A stretch of DNA of 38,304 nucleotides from contig CALWTR010000036.1 of assembly GCA_944384525.1 (NCBI GenBank), positions 1-38,304 of the forward strand. Direction: 5' to 3'. Source of the DNA: an uncultured Clostridia bacterium. Its GTDB lineage: Bacteria > Bacillota > Clostridia > Oscillospirales > CAG-272. This document shows, piece after piece, positions 25,593 through 32,978 of this stretch. The notes beneath the pieces were generated by a model, which saw only the letters and a program-made list of their open reading frames with translations, did no database searches and was not told the DNA's origin. The translations under genes were made by a program, and so were the position numbers. Every line of letters begins with the position of its first letter. The first letter of the stretch is position 1.

Positions 25593-26633
25593 TTATATAA
25601 GCGCAACTTTCTCCTCGCTTTTTATGATTTTGCCTATAACATATGCGTCTTCACCGCACCCGCGAAGTATATCGAGCGCCTTGTCCGCGTCGTCAGCAGA
25701 TACTACAATACTCATGCCGACGCCCATGTTAAAGGTGTTATACATATCTCTTTCAGGTATATTGCCGCACTTCATTATAAGGTCAAATATCGGAAGGACT
25801 TTAACGTCGCATTTTTTGATCTCAACTCCGAGCCCATCCGGAATGCTCCTCGGCATATTCTCATAAAACCCTCCGCCGGTTATATGAGATATTCCCTTGA
25901 CGTCAACGCTCTTCAAAAGTTCGAGCACAGGTTTGACATATATTTTGGTAGGCGTTAAAAGTACCTCTCCGAGCGACTTCCCGCCAAGCTCGCTGACCGG
26001 AGAACTGATATCCGCGTTCTCTATATCAAATACACGGCGCACGAGAGAAAAGCCGTTTGAATGCACTCCTGATGAAGGGAGAGCTATCATAACGTCTCCT
26101 TCTTTCATCTTAGAGTTATCGATGACCTTGTCTCTGTCGACTATACCTACGGCAAAACCTGCAAGATCATACTCATCTACCGGATAAAAGCCTGGCATCT
26201 CTGCCGTCTCCCCGCCTATAAGAGCAGCTCCTGACTGGACACACCCCTCGGCAACTCCCGCTACTATCGAGGCTATCTTCTCAGGGTAATTTTTTCCGCA
26301 CGCTATATAATCGAGGAAAAACAGCGGCTTCGCCCCACAGCATATAACGTCGTTCACACACATGGCGACACAGTCTATACCAACCGTGTCATGCTTGTCC
26401 GTAAGGAATGCGATCTTGAGCTTGGTACCAACGCCGTCCGTTCCGCTAACCAGGATAGGATGACTATATCCCTCAAGGTCGAGTGAAAAAAGTCCGCCGA
26501 ATCCGCCTATATCCGATGCCGCCCCTTTAGTAACTGTCCTCGCGATATGTGCCTTCATAAGCTCTACGGCTTTATAACCGGCAGTTATATCGACCCCTGC
26601 CTCGGCATAGCTGCGCGACTGAGAATTCTTCAT
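25593..26633 (-). CDS. purM: phosphoribosylformylglycinamidine cyclo-ligase
   Basis: A 346-residue AIR synthetase that converts FGAM and ATP to aminoimidazole ribotide. [18 protein letters not shown] at the N-terminus, [31 protein letters not shown] and the C-terminal [13 protein letters not shown] are the family blocks. ATG follows AAGGAG by about 7 nt. It starts 5 bp after purF, so the two are tightly linked. Confidence 0.97.
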   Translation of the reverse strand: MKNSQSRSYAEAGVDITAGYKAVELMKAHIARTVTKGAASDIGGFGGLFSLDLEGYSHPILVSGTDGVGTKLKIAFLTDKHDTVGIDCVAMCVNDVICCGAKPLFFLDYIACGKNYPEKIASIVAGVAEGCVQSGAALIGGETAEMPGFYPVDEYDLAGFAVGIVDRDKVIDNSKMKEGDVMIALPSSGVHSNGFSLVRRVFDIENADISSPVSELGGKSLGEVLLTPTKIYVKPVLELLKSVDVKGISHITGGGFYENMPRSIPDGLGVEIKKCDVKVLPIFDLIMKCGNIPERDMYNTFNMGVGMSIVVSADDADKALDILRGCGEDAYVIGKIIKSEEKVALI

Positions 26634-26638
26634 AAAAC

Positions 26639-28078
26639 TTACTCCTTGTTTTTATTCCTGGAAATTTTTTCTTCGAAACGACTCTTATTTTTCTCCTGCG
26701 GCACATCCGTAGGATAATCGCCGTCAAAGCATGCCGTACAATATCCCTTTCCATGCACCCCGGATGCAAGTTGCTTAACGCTTTCATTGCTGAGAAATCC
26801 GAGAGAGTCAACTCCTATGATCTTAGCGATCTCATCGATGGAATACTTGCATGCGATCAGATTTTCCCTGGAATCGATATCGGTGCCGTAATAACATGGA
26901 TTTATAAATGGCGGAGCCGAAAATCTGAGATGTATCTCCTTAGCGCCCGCCTCCCTGACGAGACGAACTATCCTTTTGCTAGTAGTTCCGCGCACCATCG
27001 AGTCGTCTACCATTACGACTCTTTTGCCGCTTACGACAGAAGATATAGGATTCAGCTTTATCCTGACCTTGTCCTCGCGGCTCTGCTGACCGGGAGCAAT
27101 GAACGTTCTTCCTATATATTTGTTCTTTATGAATCCAAGCTCGTAAGGTATTCCGGACTGCCTTGAAAAACCTATTGCCGCGTCTATACCTGAGTCAGGT
27201 ACTCCTATAACTACGTCTGCCTGTACAGGGTGCTCGAGCGCAAGAAAAGCTCCGGCACGTATCCTTGCCTCATGAACACAGCTGCCCTCTATGACGGAAT
27301 CAGGACGAGCAAAATATATGTACTCAAATACGCAGAGCCTGTGATCAGCCTTCTGGCAATGCTCCTTTATGCTCCTTATACCGTCCTTGTCAAAGATCAG
27401 TATCTCTCCTGCTTCAACATCACGGACAAGCTTGGCACCGACAGAATCCAGAGCGCAACTCTCAGACGCAACGACATATCTGCCGTCTTCCGTTACTCCG
27501 TAGCAGAGCGGTCTGAATCCGTTGGGATCGCGTACAGCCATCAGCTTCGACGGGGACATGACAACAAGCGAATACGCTCCCTTAAGCTTGTACATGGCGC
27601 GACAGATAGCGTCTTCTATCGAGGGAGAATTTATTCGTTCTTTCGTTATGATATAGGAAATGACCTCGGTATCACTCGTGGTGTGGAATATCGATCCCTC
27701 CATCTCAAGTTCACGGCGAAGCTCAAATGAGTTGACCAGATTTCCGTTGTGAGCGAGTGCCATCCGTCCCTTCATGTGGTTTACAAGTATCGGCTGAGCG
27801 TTACTTCTTTCGCTGCTGCCGGTCGTCCCATACCTTACGTGACCTACGGCCATATTCCCGTTTCCGAGAGAGGACAGTATCTCCGGAGTAAACACATCGT
27901 TTACAAGCCCGGTATCCTTATAGGAATTAAAAACACCGTCGTCGTTCACAACTATGCCGCAGCTCTCCTGCCCTCTGTGCTGAAGGGCGAAAAGCCCGTA
28001 ATATGTCATGAGCGCGACATTATAGCTCTCCGGCGAATATACCCCGAAAACACCGCATTCTTCTCTTAAACTACTCAT
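26639..28078 (-). CDS. purF: amidophosphoribosyltransferase (glutamine PRPP type, Fe-S class)
   Basis: A 479-residue enzyme for the first committed purine step, making phosphoribosylamine from PRPP and glutamine. A seven-residue propeptide (MSSLREE) precedes the N-terminal nucleophile Cys8 in [18 protein letters not shown] and HNGNLVN are glutaminase blocks, and [18 protein letters not shown] is the PRPP loop. Late cysteines including [11 protein letters not shown] fit the Bacillus-type class with propeptide cleavage and an oxygen-sensitive 4Fe-4S cluster. The best upstream ribosome site (GAGG) is about 14 nt away, so initiation may be weak. Confidence 0.97.
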   Translation of the reverse strand: MSSLREECGVFGVYSPESYNVALMTYYGLFALQHRGQESCGIVVNDDGVFNSYKDTGLVNDVFTPEILSSLGNGNMAVGHVRYGTTGSSERSNAQPILVNHMKGRMALAHNGNLVNSFELRRELEMEGSIFHTTSDTEVISYIITKERINSPSIEDAICRAMYKLKGAYSLVVMSPSKLMAVRDPNGFRPLCYGVTEDGRYVVASESCALDSVGAKLVRDVEAGEILIFDKDGIRSIKEHCQKADHRLCVFEYIYFARPDSVIEGSCVHEARIRAGAFLALEHPVQADVVIGVPDSGIDAAIGFSRQSGIPYELGFIKNKYIGRTFIAPGQQSREDKVRIKLNPISSVVSGKRVVMVDDSMVRGTTSKRIVRLVREAGAKEIHLRFSAPPFINPCYYGTDIDSRENLIACKYSIDEIAKIIGVDSLGFLSNESVKQLASGVHGKGYCTACFDGDYPTDVPQEKNKSRFEEKISRNKNKE

Positions 28079-28125
28079 ATATAATTATTTAACCTCATAT
28101 TCAATCGTAAAAATATAACCGGCGA

Positions 28126-28836
28126 TCATTTGCCGAAAACTCTCCGCATCATTTCCTGATATGCTTCCTCAACACCGCCCATATCTCTTCTGAACCGGTC
28201 CTTGTCGAGCTTTTCATTCGTCTTAGCATCCCAGAAACGGCAGGTGTCCGGAGATATCTCGTCGGCAAGAACTATCTTTCCGTCAGGGAGCCGTCCGAAC
28301 TCAAGCTTGAAGTCGACGAGCTTGATGCCCAGATTTATAAAATATTCTTTAAGTACCTCGTTTACCTTGAAAGCCATGCTCTTTATAGTATCTATCTCCT
28401 CTTTGGTGGCGAGCTTGAGCGCAAGTGCATGATACTCGTTGATAAGAGGATCGTGGAGCTCGTCATTCTTATAAGAGAACTCGATCGTCGGGCTCTCAAA
28501 AACTATTCCCTCCTCGACTCCGTACTTCTTGGAAAAGCTTCCGGCGGAGATATTTCTTATTATCACCTCAAGAGGGACTATGGAAACGCGCTTTACAAGC
28601 GTTTCTCTGTCAGAGAGCTCCTTTACAAAATGAGTCGGCACTCCGTGCTTCTCCAGTATTTGCATAAGATAGTTGGACATCTTGTTGTTGACGACGCCTT
28701 TTCCGGCTATCGATCCGCGCTTGAGTCCGTCAAGTGCGGTAGCGTCATCCTTATACGACACTATGACCTCTGTGGGATCATCGGTAGCGTAAACCTTCTT
28801 TGCCTTACCCTCGTAGATCATATCTTTCTTTTCCAT
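28126..28836 (-). CDS. purC: phosphoribosylaminoimidazole-succinocarboxamide synthase
   Basis: A 236-residue SAICAR synthetase joining aspartate to CAIR with [18 protein letters not shown] is the ATP loop. [31 protein letters not shown] and [13 protein letters not shown] with the metal and aspartate-binding acids complete the family pattern. AGAGGAG lies about 9 nt before ATG. It lies between purE and purF; purB, needed for the next step, is not in this window. Confidence 0.97.
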   Translation of the reverse strand: MEKKDMIYEGKAKKVYATDDPTEVIVSYKDDATALDGLKRGSIAGKGVVNNKMSNYLMQILEKHGVPTHFVKELSDRETLVKRVSIVPLEVIIRNISAGSFSKKYGVEEGIVFESPTIEFSYKNDELHDPLINEYHALALKLATKEEIDTIKSMAFKVNEVLKEYFINLGIKLVDFKLEFGRLPDGKIVLADEISPDTCRFWDAKTNEKLDKDRFRRDMGGVEEAYQEMMRRVFGK

Positions 28837-28916
28837 AACATATATCTCCTCTCAGATTTTAAATTTCAGTAAATGCCTCCGGCGCATTGTTGCACGAATC
28901 TTTTATCTCCGGTGTC

Positions 28917-29408
28917 TCAGTGATTGAACCTGGCCTCTATATCCGCGTTTTTTTTCAGAACGTTTTTCTCACCATCAAGTCTGGCGGCTGCCAGCTTTTC
29001 CGCAAGAGAGGCATCCTCTATCGCAAGCATCTCTATGCAGAGAAGAGCAGCGTTTGCAGCGCCGTCTATCGCAACTGTTGCGACCGGTATCCCTGACGGC
29101 ATCTGAACAGTAGCAAGCAGTGCGTCAATGCCGTTGAGCGAAGACTTTACCGGTATTCCTACGACCGGAAGCGTCGTATTTGCGGCAATGGCTCCGGCAA
29201 GATGTGCCGCCATACCTGCGGCGGCAATTATCGCGCCGAATCCGGCGTCGCGCGCGCCCTCAGCGAATTCTTTTGCCTGCACCGGTGTTCTGTGTGCGGA
29301 AAATACGTGTACCTCATACGGCACGCCGTATGTCTCAAGCGTTTTTATTGCTTTTTCGACCACCGGCAGATCGCTGTCGCTGCCCATGATCACTGCGATT
29401 TTTTTCAT
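28917..29408 (-). CDS. purE: N5-carboxyaminoimidazole ribonucleotide mutase
   Basis: A 163-residue enzyme that yields CAIR. It begins KKIAVIMGSDSDLPV (the GSDSD phosphate loop, residues 9-13), has SAHRTP with His39, and GAANAALLCIEMLA near the C-terminus. The start at 29408 follows GGAGG by about 7 nt; the frame extends upstream through the riboswitch terminator but that stretch is not coding. No purK is seen here, so this could be the class I mutase with purK elsewhere or a class II enzyme using CO2 directly; the sequence read by eye does not settle this. First gene of the purine operon. Confidence 0.96.
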   Translation of the reverse strand: MKKIAVIMGSDSDLPVVEKAIKTLETYGVPYEVHVFSAHRTPVQAKEFAEGARDAGFGAIIAAAGMAAHLAGAIAANTTLPVVGIPVKSSLNGIDALLATVQMPSGIPVATVAIDGAANAALLCIEMLAIEDASLAEKLAAARLDGEKNVLKKNADIEARFNH

Positions 29409-29504
29409 ATATAACCTCCGGATAAAAATATATATAAACAGAAATAAACACAAAAATAAAACAGGTAATCCGCACAGCCGAAAACGATACTCCGGACAAG
29501 CCTG

Positions 29505-29553
29505 AAAAACAAAATTAGGCAGTCCTACCACGTAAATATCATGTAGAACTGCC
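29505..29553 (-). terminator. ZTP-riboswitch terminator ahead of purE
   Basis: On the minus strand GGCAGTTCTAC (29543-29553) pairs with GTAGGACTGCC (29518-29528), with one mismatch, followed by a T-rich tract (29505-29517). The 5' arm uses the GGCAG that ends the ZTP aptamer, so ligand binding and terminator formation exclude each other. Confidence 0.9.
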
Positions 29554-29625
29554 CAGACGGTCGGCTATCATCTTATTTTTCGTTCCCTTGTGGTAACCCA
29601 CACCTCCGTCAGTCGCGAAAAACCC
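29551..29625 (-). promoter_or_regulatory. ZTP (pfl) riboswitch controlling the purine operon
   Basis: Read on the minus strand, the conserved ZTP blocks occur in order: CGCGACTGACGG, a GTGGGTTACCAC hairpin, GGGAACG, a variable linker, and GCCGACCGTCTGGGCAG. GACGG and CCGTC can pair to form the family's pseudoknot; many relatives have GGCGG with CCGCC, so this is a compensated pair. The sensor responds to ZTP/ZMP, which build up when 10-formyl-THF is short. Overlap with the terminator predicts an ON switch for purE to purL, which contains both folate-dependent steps. Confidence 0.93.
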
Positions 29626-29663
29626 TTTGTTTTGTCGGCGGATCGGTTTTGCCCGCCGTTTAT

Positions 29664-29692
29664 ATTATATATAAAATTCGACAAATTGTCAA
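29664..29692 (-). promoter_or_regulatory. consensus sigma-A promoter of the purine operon
   Basis: A perfect TTGACA (29687-29692) and a perfect TATAAT (29664-29669) are spaced exactly 17 bp on the minus strand. A CGGCGG/CCGCCG hairpin lies between the predicted start near 29657 and the aptamer. No PurR-type box (CCGAAC core) was recognised. Confidence 0.92.
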
Positions 29693-30063
29693 TAGAAAAA
29701 AGCGCTGTTTCACCCGTCCTTATAATTTTCCGCAAAATTGATAAAAAGTTTATCCGTACCCCATGTTTCTATGTAAAAAAGAACTGCCGCCGCTGAATAT
29801 CATGCGAGAGAATAGCGCGAAATGTAAAACAAAAACTAAGATTACAGAACTGAGAATGGAAGACAAGAAAAAAATGAACAACACGGAAAGCAAAACCGAG
29901 AATGAAAAATTAAAAATGCCGAGTTGAAAAAGCGAAATATCAAATTAAAACCGCAGGATATCGAATTGAAGCCGCGAAATTGAAACCGTAAAATCTTAAC
30001 TTTCGATTTTCGCATCAGAGCAACTAATATGGCAGTCGTGAATTGCTTAAAGAGCCCGGTCGC
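29693..30063. other. purine-rich spacer between the purine promoter and the phosphofructokinase gene
   Basis: About 370 bp with no convincing gene. From about 29811 to 30000 the plus strand is strikingly rich in A and G and shows loosely repeated words of the AAATTGAAACCG type. The longest tiny frame (about 23 codons near 29858) has no ribosome site. No terminator is seen for the gene ending at 30064. Confidence 0.5.
29942..29991. repeat. three short direct repeats (RAATTRAARCCG)
   Basis: Near-identical 12-mers occur at 29942-29953 (AAATTAAAACCG), 29963-29974 (GAATTGAAGCCG) and 29977-29988 (AAATTGAAACCG), spaced 21 and 14 bp. More degenerate relatives occur upstream. They may be a decaying tandem repeat or binding sites; nothing decides between these. 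Confidence 0.5.
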
Positions 30064-31299
30064 TCATCCTATGACTATATGCCTAGGCAGACCGTTCTCA
30101 TAAAGAGGAGAAACCTCGCCTATTATAAGCGGTCTCATATACTCAATGCAGGCATCAGTGACGCCGTTGCCGGATTCGTTTATAAATTCATCAGGGACAC
30201 GTTTGACCTTGTTGGCGATTTCTCCGACATTTTTGGCGTTATATCTTATGCTGTACAATGATCGATCTTGTTCTCTTTCGACGGAAACCATACAGCCGCT
30301 CTTCCCCTCGAGAGCAAAGCCGACCGCTCGTCTCCCCGTCTCCACTGACTCGCTTATATCTGTATAAGAGGCAACGTGCGCCGCACAACGCTGTGTAAGG
30401 CTCAGTTCCACAGAGCGCGCCTTGCACCCGAATCGTTCTTTTACTGCACTTTCCAGTACCTTTCCGGTACCCGCAAGATACCTGTGACCGAAGACGTCAA
30501 CGTTCCCGCTCTGAGCACTCTCGCCGACGTACCGCCCGTCCTTGAATCTGATCCCCTCGGATACAGCCACAAGAATGTTCGGATGCCGCTCAAAAGCGTT
30601 AGCAACAGAATTCAAAAATTCTTCCATATCGAAAGGACGCTCAGGGAGATATATTAGATCCGGCATATCGCCGCCGGAGAGCTTTGGGAGTGCAGATGCG
30701 CAGGTGAGCCACCCGGCATCTCTACCCATTATCTCAACGATCGTCACTGCTTTCAATGTATAAACCGAGCAGTCACGCAAAAGTTCTTTCACAGTAATCG
30801 CCACATATTTTGCGGCAGAACCATATCCGGGCGTATGATCGGTTCCTTCAAGATCATTGTCGATAGTCTTTGGGACTCCTATTATCCGGATATCGTATCC
30901 GATTTTATCTGCGTATCCGGAAAGCTTGAGCACGGTGTCCATGGAATCGTTTCCGCCGATATAGAAGAAATATCTGATATTATATTCGGAAAAAACCGAA
31001 AATATCCTGCTGTATATCGCATCGCTGTAATCCGAAGGCAGTTTTCTCCTGCAGGAGCCGAGCGCCGCCGCCGGTGTGAGCGCCAGATCGTCAAACATGC
31101 TTTTTTCAGAGAATATCGATCCGAGATCGATGAGCTTTTCCTCCAGCAATCCCTCTATGCCGTTCCTCATTCCATATATTTTATCTATGGCGCCGTCTCC
31201 CGCGTCCAATGCGCCCATTATTACTCCTGCCAGCGTAGCATTTATCGCCGCTGTCGGTCCTCCGGACTGCCCTACAACCGCATTACCTCTCAAAAACAT
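30064..31299 (-). CDS. pfp: phosphofructokinase, probably pyrophosphate-dependent
   Basis: A 411-residue PFK-family enzyme phosphorylating fructose 6-phosphate. The N-terminal loop is VGQSGGPTAAIN. Two specificity positions differ from ATP enzymes: GGND at 115-118, where Asp118 replaces the Gly of GGDG, and PKTIDND, with Lys144 replacing Gly of PGTID. That pair is the established mark of PPi-using PFKs. MGRDAGWL is the substrate block. About 90 residues longer than bacterial ATP-PFK. ATG follows GAGGG by 6 nt. Such an enzyme is reversible and saves ATP, common in anaerobes. Own promoter; monocistronic as far as visible. Confidence 0.9.
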   Translation of the reverse strand: MFLRGNAVVGQSGGPTAAINATLAGVIMGALDAGDGAIDKIYGMRNGIEGLLEEKLIDLGSIFSEKSMFDDLALTPAAALGSCRRKLPSDYSDAIYSRIFSVFSEYNIRYFFYIGGNDSMDTVLKLSGYADKIGYDIRIIGVPKTIDNDLEGTDHTPGYGSAAKYVAITVKELLRDCSVYTLKAVTIVEIMGRDAGWLTCASALPKLSGGDMPDLIYLPERPFDMEEFLNSVANAFERHPNILVAVSEGIRFKDGRYVGESAQSGNVDVFGHRYLAGTGKVLESAVKERFGCKARSVELSLTQRCAAHVASYTDISESVETGRRAVGFALEGKSGCMVSVEREQDRSLYSIRYNAKNVGEIANKVKRVPDEFINESGNGVTDACIEYMRPLIIGEVSPLYENGLPRHIVIG

Positions 31300-31373
31300 G
31301 TACGTCCCTCACATTTTCATTTTCAGCGTTTCAATTTATAAAGAAAAATCAGACTGATATGTTACCAGACAAT

Positions 31374-31402
31374 ATTATATCACATGCGCACCTGCTTTTC
31401 AA
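31374..31402 (-). promoter_or_regulatory. sigma-A promoter of the phosphofructokinase gene
   Basis: TTGAAA (31397-31402), 17 bp, then TATAAT (31374-31379) on the minus strand, with an additional TGA just before the -10 (extended -10). It lies about 75 bp upstream of the start codon. Confidence 0.85.
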
Positions 31403-31421
31403 CTTTTCCGGACTTTTATTT

Positions 31422-31464
31422 AAAAAGCGATATTGTTCGTATACGGCCTATTTACCGCATATCG
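31422..31464 (-). terminator. possible terminator after the SOD-like gene
   Basis: CGATAT (31459-31464) pairs with ATATCG (31428-31433). An inner ATGCGG/CCGTAT stem (one G-U pair) partly shares the outer arm, and a T5 tract follows on the minus strand. The fold is imperfect, but the placement just before the next promoter is right. Confidence 0.4.
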
Positions 31465-31467
31465 ATC

Positions 31468-32058
31468 TTAAGAAATATTTTCAAGAAGTTTTTCCGCGCG
31501 CGCATAATTTATTATCCTGAGACAGTTTTTCAGATATTTTTCACGGTCACAATAGTAATCAATGTAATATGAATGTTCAAACATATCTATGCAAAACAGC
31601 GGTATGTACCTTTTTATATCGAACGCTTCATATCCGCTGTTTGATAATATCAACAGGCGACCGCCGGAACAGTCAAACGCCGCCCATACGAAGCCCGGTC
31701 CTCTCATCTTCAATGCGGTCTCCGTAAAATCATATAAAAAGCTGTCATATGAGCTCCAGTTTTCCCGTATTTTACTGCCGAATCTCTCTTTCGGACAAGT
31801 ATATCCCGAAGAGAACTCTGTCAGAGAGTTGAAAAACATTTCATGCGCATATACGGCAAAACCGTAATAATAAAGATCCCTTTTCAATTCCCTGTCAGTT
31901 TTTTTGTAAAATCGCGGCGGATACTCCGGCGTATTTATTCCGCAGCTCTTCAGATTCAAAGTATATTTTCCGCGCATTGTTTTATATATTCCCTCATAGT
32001 GAGCCTTTACAGACTCATAAGAAAGCACCGGTTCAAATGAAGTATAAGAATTTTCCAA
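31468..32058 (-). CDS. divergent Fe/Mn superoxide dismutase-like protein
   Basis: A 196-residue member of the Fe/Mn SOD fold. All four metal ligands are present: His20, His72 (AHEMFF), Asp158 and His162 (DMFEHSYYIDY). GPGFVWAAF is another family block. Several second-sphere residues of true SODs are changed. The usual His30 and Tyr34 positions appear to be Ile24 and Met28, the active-site Gln/His position is Tyr143, and the Trp of DVWEH is Phe160. The His20 alignment is less certain because the N-terminus is divergent. Activity may be altered, or the protein may be structural, as for coat-associated SOD-like proteins in spore formers. Start is TTG 32058 with GGGG and AGG upstream. No clear promoter found. 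Confidence 0.8.
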   Translation of the reverse strand: MENSYTSFEPVLSYESVKAHYEGIYKTMRGKYTLNLKSCGINTPEYPPRFYKKTDRELKRDLYYYGFAVYAHEMFFNSLTEFSSGYTCPKERFGSKIRENWSSYDSFLYDFTETALKMRGPGFVWAAFDCSGGRLLILSNSGYEAFDIKRYIPLFCIDMFEHSYYIDYYCDREKYLKNCLRIINYARAEKLLENIS

Positions 32059-32157
32059 GCAGCCTATCCCCTTTCCTCGTCTTTTAAAAATATATGTTCT
32101 CGCCGGGCGCAGTATCTCGCTTTTTTCACCGAGAAGAAATAAAGTTGACGGGAAATA

Positions 32158-32186
32158 TTGAAAAAGTCTGGCTTAACATGTATAAT
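32158..32186 (+). promoter_or_regulatory. sigma-A promoter of the seven-helix membrane protein
   Basis: TTGAAA (32158-32163), a 17-bp spacer and TATAAT (32181-32186), about 60 bp upstream of the start codon. Confidence 0.87.
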
Positions 32187-32246
32187 TGTAGAGTATCAAA
32201 CGCTCATTTCACGGAGCATTACAACAAAACCTTTTAGGGGGCACAT

Positions 32247-32903
32247 ATGCTTACATCTCCACCTGAATTTACGGGAGCTGTCACCGACCTTATAAACGCT
32301 CCGATAGCTATTCTCCTGATCCTGCTGACGGCGCGTATCAAAGACTCCCGCAAAAGGAGAAAGCTGCTTTTTGTACTGCTGTATCTTTCAGTCGCACTGA
32401 CCGGCATCTACGGCTTCATAATACATGCATTTCAGCTCAGCGACAAAACAACTCTTATACTCTGGATATTCCTGTATCCCTTCATGCATATGATGGTGCT
32501 CATCTTCTCTCTGATATCCGCAGACTCAAACCTCGGAGCCAAGGCTTACAAAAGAAGCGCGATCATATTGTCCGTCATGACAGCAGTATCTTGCATAGTT
32601 ACCGAGCTGTTTCTCTGCTTTACTGATATAAATGCCCTGTACCCGTTCATAATTTTTGCAGTCTTGGCGCTTATACCGTCTCTTTTTATGTTTGCAAAAA
32701 AGGCAATAAGCACGAAAGAAAAATTCTCGTCACTCATGACAGCAGGCCTTATCATTCAGTTGATCGGAGCTGTGTTCCAGGCTACCAGAAACGTATATAT
32801 AACTTTAATATGGGAATTCGACTACAACAGTATATACCATGTGCTCCTTACCGTTTCGATCATAGTATTCTATTTTGCCCACAGGCATTGTGCAGAAAAA
32901 TAA
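32247..32903 (+). CDS. orphan polytopic membrane protein, about seven helices, unknown function
   Basis: A 218-residue protein made of about seven hydrophobic segments (residues roughly 13-31, 39-60, 69-93, 106-127, 131-150, 161-183 and 190-212) with very short loops. I do not recognise the family with confidence. No catalytic motif or metal-binding cluster is obvious; a few His lie near membrane edges (for example HAFQ after helix 2, and the terminal HRHC). AGGGGG lies 5 nt before ATG. It is the only plus-strand gene in this region, with its own strong promoter and terminator, so it is transcribed alone and divergently from the SOD-like gene. Confidence 0.85.
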   Translation: MLTSPPEFTGAVTDLINAPIAILLILLTARIKDSRKRRKLLFVLLYLSVALTGIYGFIIHAFQLSDKTTLILWIFLYPFMHMMVLIFSLISADSNLGAKAYKRSAIILSVMTAVSCIVTELFLCFTDINALYPFIIFAVLALIPSLFMFAKKAISTKEKFSSLMTAGLIIQLIGAVFQATRNVYITLIWEFDYNSIYHVLLTVSIIVFYFAHRHCAEK

Positions 32904-32938
32904 AACGCCAAAAAGCTCACTATATCGCTCTGACGACA

Positions 32939-32978
32939 AAAATGCTCCGCATCATTATGATGCGGAGCATTTTTTATC
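32939..32978. terminator. bidirectional terminator between the membrane protein and the FAD gene
   Basis: A perfect 16-bp stem (32939-32954 with 32958-32973) containing ATGCTCCGCATCA and a 3-nt loop, with T-runs on both strands. It ends the plus-strand membrane gene and the minus-strand CobW operon, whose last stop codon lies at its edge. Confidence 0.93.

Noticed and set aside
28917..29531. A longer PurE reading frame starting at 29531
   Set aside because: The extra 41 codons lie in the riboswitch terminator; PurE proteins begin at the KKIAVIMGSDSD block and GGAGG precedes ATG 29408.
29942..29991. PurR (PurBox) operator for the purine operon
   Set aside because: The repeats contain AACCG or AGCCG but not the CCGAAC core, and they lie too far upstream of the promoter.
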